NCBI GenBank assembly: GCA_017631315.1 | Contig: JAGBTN010000017.1 | Location: forward strand, 1 to 64,000 | Direction of reading: 5' to 3' | Length of the DNA: 64,000 bases | Origin: Bacteroidaceae bacterium | GTDB lineage: Bacteria; Bacteroidota; Bacteroidia; Bacteroidales; Bacteroidaceae | Shown here: piece after piece, positions 1-6,899 of the stretch | Position numbering within the stretch: position 1 is the stretch's first letter | Layout: each line of letters starts with the position of its first letter | Notes under the pieces: model-generated | What the model was told of the DNA's origin: nothing | Databases searched by the model: none | What the model saw: the letters and a program-made list of their open reading frames with translations, nothing else | Translations under genes and position numbers: made by a program

Positions 1-146
1 GGGCTTTTTTGTTTTGTCGCCGTCAGTTGTCCTCGGCCTGCGCCGTCAGGCGGTCGAGAGGGTTTTGCTCTTTTGCTTTGTGTGGTGCTGCTTTGCTTGA
101 TGTTCCTTCAGCCGTCTGAATATAGGTGCTTTATCCTTCTGCGGGA

Positions 147-234
147 AAAGGTTAACCCAATTGCCGATAATGCTTAACCTTTCTGGCAATAATGGTTAAC
201 CTAATTGCCGATAATGGTGAAGGGTTTTGGATGG
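147..234. repeat. 22-bp-period array, GGTTAACC family (locus a)
   Basis: Units start at 147, 169 and 191, with a degenerate fourth at 213. Each carries a core like AATGGTTAACC or AATGCTTAACC followed by a variable tract ending in TTGCCGAT or TGGCAAT. Unit 1 and unit 3 are inverted complements (AGGTTAACC..ATTGCC against GGCAAT..GGTTAACCT), so the array can fold into a hairpin with the middle unit as its loop. Confidence 0.85.
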
Positions 235-413
235 GGAGGTTATGGTGCTGTTGTCTCGGCGGCAGGGTTTGCTGTGCAATGGGTGAGGCTTTGGGGTGTT
301 TGGGGGATTGGCTTTATTTGTGTTTTTTGCGGTTCGGCGCTTATTTGTTTTTAATGGTATTCTCTGTGGGGAAGTCAAAAGTGTGATGTAAGGAAAAAAA
401 AGTTTTGCATTGT

Positions 414-444
414 TTTGTTCTTATTGGAAATATCCGTACCTTTG
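414..444 (+). promoter_or_regulatory. Promoter of the carB leader
   Basis: TTTG at 414-417 and TACCTTTG at 437-444 are 19 bp apart, a close match to the Bacteroides -33/-7 consensus. Transcription should start near 450, giving carB a 5' leader of over 200 nt that contains a small reading frame and a terminator-like hairpin. Confidence 0.75.
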
Positions 445-461
445 TATGCGCAATTGAAACT

Positions 462-551
462 ATGATGCAGACCAGTTACTTTATAACACAGATGCGAGAC
501 GAAAAGCAGATGACGTCTGGCATTGATGTTTGTTTAGTAATAAATTATTAA
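462..551 (+). CDS. Putative 29-residue leader peptide of carB
   Basis: The frame opens with tandem ATG codons about 12 nt after the predicted transcription start and ends with TAA at 549-551. It contains MMQTSYFITQ near the start and DVCLVINY at the end. Its stop codon touches the left arm of a U-tailed hairpin (550-590), the layout of a ribosome-controlled attenuator. An internal pairing between ATGCAGAC (465-472) and GTCTGGCAT (515-523) could form an alternative fold. The peptide has only one arginine codon and no run of any single amino acid, so the sensed signal is not obvious. Attenuation is my inference; the reading frame and hairpin are visible. It could also be a chance frame inside a small noncoding RNA. 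Confidence 0.45.
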   Translation: MMQTSYFITQMRDEKQMTSGIDVCLVINY

Positions 552-590
552 CCACTTTCGCTGTTTTTTTAGCGCAGGTGGTTTTTTTTG
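550..590 (+). terminator. Intrinsic terminator or attenuator in the carB leader
   Basis: ACCAC pairs with GTGGT and CGCT with AGCG around a T-rich loop, followed by eight T residues at 82-89 of the 500s (582-589). It sits between promoter and carB start, so it should either end a short RNA of about 140 nt or control read-through into carB. Confidence 0.7.
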
Positions 591-668
591 GAACTGCTCT
601 TGTGTTCTCTTTGAAATAGAGACGTTTGCGATAAATGAATACTCTAAAATATAAAAACTGATAATATT

Positions 669-3600
669 ATGCAACTGAAGAAAGTTCTCGTATTAGGTAG
701 CGGTGCGCTGAAGATTGGTCAGGCTGGTGAGTTTGACTATTCTGGCAGTCAGGCTTTGAAGGCACTGCGTGAGGAAGGCATCTATTCGGTGCTGGTGAAC
801 CCCAATGTGGCAACCATTCAAACCAGTGAAGGTGTTGCCGACAAGGTCTATTTCCTGCCTATCACTCCATATTTCATTGAGGAGATTATCAAGAAGGAGC
901 GTCCTGATGGCATTATGTTGGCTTGGGGCGGCCAGACTGCTCTCAATGTCGGTACGGCTCTCTATTTGAATGGCGTGCTGGAGAAGTATGGTGTGAGTGT
1001 GCTTGGTACAAGCGTGGAATCTATCATGAATACTGAGGACCGTGACCTTTTTGTTAAGGAACTGGACAAGATTGACATGAAGGTTCCCACAAGCCGTGCT
1101 TGTGAGACGATGGAGGAGGCTGTTGCAGCAGCTCATAGCATTGGTTTCCCCATTATGATTCGTTCGGCTTATGCACTGGGCGGCTTGGGCAGCGGTGTTT
1201 GTAAGGATGAGGAGACTTTCCGCAACATTGCTGAGAGTGCTTTCACTTTTGCGCCTCAGGTGCTCGTTGAAGAGAGTCTGAAGGGCTGGAAGGAGATTGA
1301 GTTCGAATGTATTCGTGATGCGAACGATCATTGCTTCACGGTTGCTTCTATGGAGAACTTCGACCCGCTCGGCATCCATACCGGCGAGAGTATCGTTGTG
1401 GCTCCTACCTGTTCGCTGACTGAGGAGCAGGTGAAGATGTTGCAGGAAATCAGTGTTAAGTGCGTACGTCATTTGAACATCGTGGGTGAGTGCAACATCC
1501 AGTTCGCATTCAACGCTGTTACAAATGACTATCGTATTATCGAAATAAATGCTCGCCTGTCTCGTTCTTCCGCTTTGGCAAGTAAGGCCACGGGCTATCC
1601 CTTGGCATTCGTTGCAGCAAAGATTGCTCTCGGCTATACACTCGACCAGATTGGCGAGATGGGTACTACAAACAGTGCATACGTTGCTCCTTCTCTTGAC
1701 TACCTCATCTGCAAGATACCTCGTTGGGACCTCACTAAGTTTGCAGGTGTAAGCCGTAAGATTGGCTCAAGCATGAAGTCTGTGGGTGAGATTATGAGCA
1801 TCGGTCGCTCGTTCGAAGAGATGTTGCAAAAGGGCCTGAGAATGATAGGTCAAGGCATGCACGGCTTTGTGTGCAACGAGCACATCAATTTCGACAACCT
1901 CGATGAGGAACTCGCTAACCCGACAGACCTCCGTATCTTTGCTCTTGCTCAAGCACTCGAGGAAGGCTATACCGTAGAACGCATCGAGGAATTGACGAAG
2001 ATAGATCCTTGGTTTATCGAACGTTTGAAGAATATCGTTGACTTCAAACATAAGTTACAGACATACAATGCCATCGAGGAACTGCCTGCTGACGTATTGC
2101 GCCAGGCAAAGGTTCTTGGCTTCAGCGACTTTCAAATTGCACGCTGCGTCATGGATACTTGCGCAGGAAACATGGAGAAGGAAAACCTGCAGGTGCGTGA
2201 GTATCGTAAGAAACTCGGAATCCTGCCCGCAGTCAAGCGTATCCCGACTGTTGCCAGCGAGCATCCCGATTTGACAAACTACCTTTACATGACTTATGCA
2301 GTAGAGGGTTATGACGTTAATTACTACAAGAACGAGAAATCAGTTATCGTTCTTGGCAGTGGAGCTTATCGCATCGGCTCAAGTGTAGAGTTCGACTGGT
2401 GTTCTGTCAATGCTATTGAAACAGCACGCAAGTTGGGCTACAAGAGCATCATGATTAACTATAATCCCGAAACTGTTTCAACAGACTATGACATTTGCGA
2501 CCGCTTGTATTTCGACGAATTGTCGTTCGAACGCGTGCTCGACGTTATAGACCTTGAATCTCCCCGCGGTGTGATTGTATCAACAGGCGGTCAGATCCCT
2601 AACAATCTTGCGATGAAACTTTATCGCCAGAGTGTGCCCATCCTCGGAACTTCGCCCATCAGCATCGACCGTGCAGAGAATCGCGGTAAGTTCTCGGCAA
2701 TGCTTGACAAGCTTGGCATTGACCAACCTCGTTGGAGTGCCTTGACAAGTATGGAGGATGTGAAGCAGTTTATCGACGAGGTGGGCTATCCTGTTTTGGT
2801 TCGTCCGTCGTATGTTCTCTCTGGTGCTGCTATGAATGTTTGCTATACCGACGAGGAGTTGGAGCGTTTCCTGCAGATGGCAAGTGAGGTGAGCAAGGAG
2901 TATCCTGTTGTCATCAGCCAGTTTATGACTGAGACAAACGAGGTAGAGTTCGATGCAGTTGCTCAGAATGGTGAGATTGTGGAGTATGCAATCTCTGAAC
3001 ATGTAGAGTATGCCGGTGTACATTCTGGTGATGCTACGATGGTATTCCCTGCTCAGCAGATCAGTTTTGCAACGGCGCGTCAGGTGAAGAAGATGAGTCG
3101 TGCTATCGCCAAGGAGTTGAACATCAGTGGTCCTTTCAATATTCAGTATCTTACAAAGGGCAGAGATGTGAAGGTTATTGAATGTAATCTTCGTGCGAGT
3201 CGCTCTTTCCCGTTTGTCAGCAAGGTGTTGAAGCGCAATTTCATTGAGACTGCTACGCGCATTATGCTTGATGCTCCTTATGCTAAGCCCGACAAGAGTG
3301 CTTTCGACATTGACCATATTGGTGTGAAGGCCAGCCAGTTCTCTTTTGCTCGTTTGCAGAATGCCGACCCCATTCTTGGTGTTGATATGAGTTCTACGGG
3401 CGAGGTTGGCTGCATTGGCGAGAGCTTCGAGGAGGCTTTGTTGAACAGCCTTATTGCAACCGGTTATAAGATTCCTAACAAGGAGAAGGGTGTAATGATC
3501 AGCAGTGGTGGCACGAAGGAGAAGGTTGATATGCTTGATGCTGCTCGTATGTTGACGAAGGCTGGCTATACGATTTATGCCAGTGAGGGCACTGCGAAGT

Positions 3601-3890
3601 TCTTGAATGAGAATGGTGCGAAGGCGATTGCTGTCAGCTGGCCTGATGAAGAGAAGCCTGGAATGGAGAATGTGATGCAGTTGATTTCAGACCATCGTTT
3701 CGATCTTGTGGTTAATATCTCCAAGAATCGTACTAACCGTGAGCTTAGCAATGGCTACAAGATTCGTCGTGCTGCTATTGATCACAACATTCCTTTGATT
3801 ACTAATGCTCGTCTGGCAAGTGCCTTCATTGAATCTTTCTGCATGCTTTCTGTTGATGACCTCAACATTAAGAGCTGGAACGAGTATTAA
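669..3890 (+). CDS. carB: Carbamoyl phosphate synthase large subunit
   Basis: Makes carbamoyl phosphate from bicarbonate, ATP and glutamine-derived ammonia, for pyrimidine and arginine synthesis, in the cytoplasm with CarA. The 1,073 residues are the full family length. Two homologous halves are visible: the first opens with VLGSGALKIGQAGEFDYSGS, the second near residue 560 with VIVLGSGAYRIGSSVEFDW, each followed by an ATP-grasp region (EINARLSRSSALASKATGYP in the first, ECNLRASRSFPFVSKVLKRN in the second). The last 130 residues form the MGS-like allosteric domain (GVMISSGGTKEKVDML). The ATG at 669 places the nucleotide-binding motif right at the N terminus, as expected. No carA is adjacent inside the window. 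A leader with a possible attenuator precedes it, and a glycosyltransferase follows after 3 nt. Confidence 0.97.
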   Translation: MQLKKVLVLGSGALKIGQAGEFDYSGSQALKALREEGIYSVLVNPNVATIQTSEGVADKVYFLPITPYFIEEIIKKERPDGIMLAWGGQTALNVGTALYLNGVLEKYGVSVLGTSVESIMNTEDRDLFVKELDKIDMKVPTSRACETMEEAVAAAHSIGFPIMIRSAYALGGLGSGVCKDEETFRNIAESAFTFAPQVLVEESLKGWKEIEFECIRDANDHCFTVASMENFDPLGIHTGESIVVAPTCSLTEEQVKMLQEISVKCVRHLNIVGECNIQFAFNAVTNDYRIIEINARLSRSSALASKATGYPLAFVAAKIALGYTLDQIGEMGTTNSAYVAPSLDYLICKIPRWDLTKFAGVSRKIGSSMKSVGEIMSIGRSFEEMLQKGLRMIGQGMHGFVCNEHINFDNLDEELANPTDLRIFALAQALEEGYTVERIEELTKIDPWFIERLKNIVDFKHKLQTYNAIEELPADVLRQAKVLGFSDFQIARCVMDTCAGNMEKENLQVREYRKKLGILPAVKRIPTVASEHPDLTNYLYMTYAVEGYDVNYYKNEKSVIVLGSGAYRIGSSVEFDWCSVNAIETARKLGYKSIMINYNPETVSTDYDICDRLYFDELSFERVLDVIDLESPRGVIVSTGGQIPNNLAMKLYRQSVPILGTSPISIDRAENRGKFSAMLDKLGIDQPRWSALTSMEDVKQFIDEVGYPVLVRPSYVLSGAAMNVCYTDEELERFLQMASEVSKEYPVVISQFMTETNEVEFDAVAQNGEIVEYAISEHVEYAGVHSGDATMVFPAQQISFATARQVKKMSRAIAKELNISGPFNIQYLTKGRDVKVIECNLRASRSFPFVSKVLKRNFIETATRIMLDAPYAKPDKSAFDIDHIGVKASQFSFARLQNADPILGVDMSSTGEVGCIGESFEEALLNSLIATGYKIPNKEKGVMISSGGTKEKVDMLDAARMLTKAGYTIYASEGTAKFLNENGAKAIAVSWPDEEKPGMENVMQLISDHRFDLVVNISKNRTNRELSNGYKIRRAAIDHNIPLITNARLASAFIESFCMLSVDDLNIKSWNEY

Positions 3891-3893
3891 GGC

Positions 3894-5024
3894 ATGCACA
3901 TTCTTGAACTCCCTTCTTTCTTCCCGCCTCACGGCGGTCTGTTCTGCCTGGAACAGGCAAGGGCTTTGAAGGCTGCGGGTCATGAGGTGCGCATTGTGAG
4001 TGTTGTGGAACTGGGCGTCACGTTGGACCGCTGGTTTTACCTCACGGCACCTTGGCGAGAGGAGAGAAGGGAGTTGGAGGGTGTGGAAGTTTTCTGCACT
4101 TATATGCGGGCTGTCCCTAAGGCGGTCCGCTATAATGTTAATTATTGGATAAGTCTTTGTGAGAAGGCTGTCGACAGGTATATTGTCCGTTTTGGCAAGC
4201 CTGATGTTCTGCATGCTCATTGTTGTAAGAGTGCGGGCTTGGCGGCCGAGGCGATTTCCCGACGTTTGGGTATTCCTTTTTTCATTACGGATCATATTCC
4301 TTCCGGTTTTTACGAGCGTGACTTCGGGCAGGGATGGCAGCGACATGCTTGGCTGAAGGAGCGGATGCGTTGTGCTTACGAGGCTGCAAGGTGTGTGATT
4401 CCTGTCAGTCGGGAACTGGTGGACGACCTTGTGCCTTACTTTGGCAGGGGTTATCACTATTGTCCTATTTCTAATGTTATCGATACGGATTTCTATTCTT
4501 TCCGTGAGCGTAAGCCTCTTGGAGGCCGTTCGTTTGTTTTTTGTTGTCTGGCTGTTGCTGATGTCTATCGCAAGGGTTATGATGTTTTGGCAGAGGCTGT
4601 CAAGCGGTTGGACAATGTGACGCTCCACATTGCGGGGCAGGGTACGGATTCTCGTTGTATGCGCGAACTTTTTGCGGGACTGGCGAATGTGCATTTCCAT
4701 GGTCATTTGGACAAGGCTGGTGTGCGTTCTTTGTTGTGGGAGAGCGATGCTTTGGTGTTGCCAAGCCGCAGCGAGGCGCAGCCGTTGGTTGTGCTGGAGG
4801 CTCTTTCTACGGGTATTCCTGTGGTCGGCACCGAGTGCCTGCCGACTTCTCTCCGTGTGCCCGATGCTTGTCTGATTGCCCCCATTGGCGATGCCGGGCA
4901 GTTGGCAGAGGCGATGCGGAGCGTGATGAGTATGCCTTGTTCTCGTGAGTATTCTGCTGCTGTGCAGCGCATGGCTTCACCTTCTGTTGTGGCAAGTCAG
5001 TTGACGTCGCTCTTCGAGAGTTGA
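3894..5024 (+). CDS. GT4-type glycosyltransferase
   Basis: A 376-residue GT-B fold glycosyltransferase. The N-terminal half starts with a typical acceptor-domain strand (HILELPSFFPPHGGLFCLEQ) and contains PDVLHAHCCKSAGLAAEA. The C-terminal nucleotide-sugar domain shows NVIDTDFYSF, a glycine-rich CLAVADVYRKGYDVL segment, and the family E-x7-E region in SRSEAQPLVVLEALSTGIPV. It probably transfers a sugar from a nucleotide donor to a cell-surface glycan; donor and acceptor cannot be read from sequence. No signal peptide or membrane span is evident. The start is 3 nt after the carB stop, so it is likely co-transcribed, though the pairing has no obvious metabolic logic. Confidence 0.85.
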   Translation: MHILELPSFFPPHGGLFCLEQARALKAAGHEVRIVSVVELGVTLDRWFYLTAPWREERRELEGVEVFCTYMRAVPKAVRYNVNYWISLCEKAVDRYIVRFGKPDVLHAHCCKSAGLAAEAISRRLGIPFFITDHIPSGFYERDFGQGWQRHAWLKERMRCAYEAARCVIPVSRELVDDLVPYFGRGYHYCPISNVIDTDFYSFRERKPLGGRSFVFCCLAVADVYRKGYDVLAEAVKRLDNVTLHIAGQGTDSRCMRELFAGLANVHFHGHLDKAGVRSLLWESDALVLPSRSEAQPLVVLEALSTGIPVVGTECLPTSLRVPDACLIAPIGDAGQLAEAMRSVMSMPCSREYSAAVQRMASPSVVASQLTSLFES

Positions 5025-5134
5025 TTCTGCCGAGCCTTTATCCGGCTGATATTCTGCGTGTTTTGTTGGGCCCGCAGGCGATGGGGATGTATGTCGTTTG
5101 CCTCGCAAATATACGCCTTGTGCTTTGTCCGAAA

Positions 5135-5222
5135 ACATCTACTGCCTGATTGCCCGAAATGGTTAACCTTTCCGGCCGACTTGACGTGCCTCGTTGCCCA
5201 ATTAGGCAGTAGATGTTTTTCT
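5135..5222. repeat. Mixed 22-bp-period array with inverted outer units (locus b)
   Basis: Four 22-bp units start at 5135, 5157, 5179 and 5201. The second has the AAATGGTTAACC core of the other arrays. The first begins ACATCTACTGCC and the last is its inverted complement, giving arms AAAACATCTACTGCCT (5132-5147) and AGGCAGTAGATGTTTT extending to about 21 bp with one mismatch. Two unit families therefore share one array in register. Confidence 0.85.
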
Positions 5223-5294
5223 TGAAGGCGTGCCGTCTGACAATGCTGGAGCAACATTTCCCTAAAAAAAGCATAATAAATTCTGTCTTTATAC

Positions 5295-5323
5295 TTGAGA
5301 TTGTAAGGTTTTTTTTAACTTTG
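5295..5323 (+). promoter_or_regulatory. Promoter of the ricin-lectin-like/sulfatase operon
   Basis: TTG at 5295-5297 and TAACTTTG at 5316-5323, 18 bp apart, match the Bacteroides -33/-7 pattern upstream of the gene at 5454. Confidence 0.6.
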
Positions 5324-5453
5324 CATCGTTAGAATATGGCTTTCGTGTTTTTGCCCAATTTGTGGCTTCACATACGGGCATGTAATGGAATTTGCACTTT
5401 CTGCACGACGTTAAATAGAGAAAGTATATACAATCACATTAATTTATATTAGC

Positions 5454-6887
5454 ATGAAGAAAAATCTACTCCTTCTTTTTGCCGTTCTTTGTTCGGTACA
5501 ATCAATGTTTGCCCTCACCATCGAGAGCGGTCAGTACTACACCATTGCAAACCGCAATGATGTCAATCTCTATGTCAAGGACACCGGTGCCGACATCATC
5601 CAGATGGGTGCGCTCGACGATGCCTGCTTCTGGCAACTCATCGCCACAGACAACCAGGGCTGCTACTATCTCCGCAACAAGAAGACAGGCCGCTATGCAC
5701 AGCAGTGCAGCACTTCGGCAGAAGTCAACGTCACCATGGGAGACAGCCCGGTGGAATACCGTGTGAAGGAATGTCCCGCAGAGGGAACCGACATGTTCGG
5801 CCTGACATCCACCAACCAAAGCAACTGCGAATTCACCTCTGGCTGCATCGGTTGGAACTGGAAAGGCGACAATACCGTACAGACCTTTGCCGCTGCAGCC
5901 GGAACCAACCACCGCTCATTCTGGAAATTCACCCTGGTAACTCCCCCGATGGTCATCAGCACAAATAAGGTCTATGTCATGTCAAACCGTCAGGACAACA
6001 ACGTCTATATCAAGGACAACGGCGGTGACGAACTCGCAATGGGCGCACTGGACAATGCCAGTCTCTGGCAGTTCGAAGACGCAGGCAACGGCCAGTTTTA
6101 TGTCAAGAACGTAAAGACCGGCCGCTATGCACAAGCCTGCTCCGCAACAGCAGAAGTACCCGTCGTGATGGGCAACACTCCCGTAGCATACGTTATCCTC
6201 AACTGTAGCGAAAAAGAAGGCAACGATTGCTTCGGACTCACCTCTGCCGACCAGGCAAACACCTCTTTCACCGCTGGCTGCATCGGCTGGAACTGGCGCA
6301 ACGACAACATCGTACAGACCTACGCATCCGAAGCCGGAACCAACCATCGCTCCTTCTGGAAATTTACAGAACTCGAGCCTCAAGCAATCACCACCTCAGG
6401 CTATGCCACATACTATGCCGCAGAAGATGTCCTCATCCTCGGTGCACAAGCCTACACCGCCACAGTAAAAGGCACCTACGTAAGTCTTAACGAAGTTGCC
6501 GACGTCCCAGCCGGCTCAGCCGTTGTCCTCAAAGGAACAACCTTCGCAACCATTGCAAGAACAGCCCAAAGCGACATGTCAGCCAACGACCTCGTGTCCT
6601 CAACAGGCATCACAGCCGACGGCACACAATACGTTTTGGCAGACAACGAAGGCAAAGTAGCCTTCTACAATGTAACCGCAGGCACAGGCATCCCCGCAGG
6701 AAAAGCCTACATCACCAGCACCGCAGGCATCAAAGCCTTCTACTTCGAAGGCAATAATCCAACAGATATCAAAGCCATCCCCAACGAAAACCTCAACGTA
6801 GAGAACATCTACAACCTTGCCGGACAACGCCTCAACAAGATGCAAAAAGGCATCAACATCGTAAATGGTAAAAAGATACTAAAGTAA
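5454..6887 (+). CDS. Secreted protein with two ricin-lectin-like repeats and C-terminal sorting tail
   Basis: A 477-residue protein with an N-terminal signal peptide (KKNLLLLFAVLCSVQSMFA). Two homologous repeats of about 140 residues follow (roughly 24-160 and 168-305). Each opens with YxxxNRxDxNxYxKD, contains KTGRYAQ and GCIGWNW, and ends GTNHRSFWKFT, a pattern reminiscent of beta-trefoil carbohydrate-binding modules. After a linker domain the chain ends in NLAGQRLNKMQKGINIVNG plus KKILK, a tail common on secreted Bacteroidales proteins. The same repeat occurs once in the sulfatase 12 nt downstream, so the pair probably handle the same glycan. The sugar specificity and the lectin role are inferred. 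No catalytic domain is recognised. Confidence 0.7.
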   Translation: MKKNLLLLFAVLCSVQSMFALTIESGQYYTIANRNDVNLYVKDTGADIIQMGALDDACFWQLIATDNQGCYYLRNKKTGRYAQQCSTSAEVNVTMGDSPVEYRVKECPAEGTDMFGLTSTNQSNCEFTSGCIGWNWKGDNTVQTFAAAAGTNHRSFWKFTLVTPPMVISTNKVYVMSNRQDNNVYIKDNGGDELAMGALDNASLWQFEDAGNGQFYVKNVKTGRYAQACSATAEVPVVMGNTPVAYVILNCSEKEGNDCFGLTSADQANTSFTAGCIGWNWRNDNIVQTYASEAGTNHRSFWKFTELEPQAITTSGYATYYAAEDVLILGAQAYTATVKGTYVSLNEVADVPAGSAVVLKGTTFATIARTAQSDMSANDLVSSTGITADGTQYVLADNEGKVAFYNVTAGTGIPAGKAYITSTAGIKAFYFEGNNPTDIKAIPNENLNVENIYNLAGQRLNKMQKGINIVNGKKILK

Positions 6888-6899
6888 AAAAGAACAACT

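Larger units (their letters stand above)
1..461. other. Intergenic region upstream of carB
   Basis: I see no convincing gene here. The first 15 bases (a run of T after GGGC) look like the tail of a terminator for a gene left of the window. Positions 147-234 hold a 22-bp-period repeat array, listed separately. A Bacteroides-type promoter lies at 414-444. A 64-codon open frame at 192-386 is cysteine- and tryptophan-rich, has no family resemblance and overlaps the repeats, so I did not call it. Confidence 0.6.
5025..5453. other. Intergenic region with repeat array and promoter
   Basis: Holds a 22-bp-period array with long inverted arms (5135-5222) and a promoter at 5295-5323. No gene is seen. 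The 5' untranslated region of the next gene would be about 125 nt. Confidence 0.6.

Noticed and set aside
192-386. Small gene upstream of carB
   Set aside because: It overlaps a repeat array, has odd composition and no homologous pattern.
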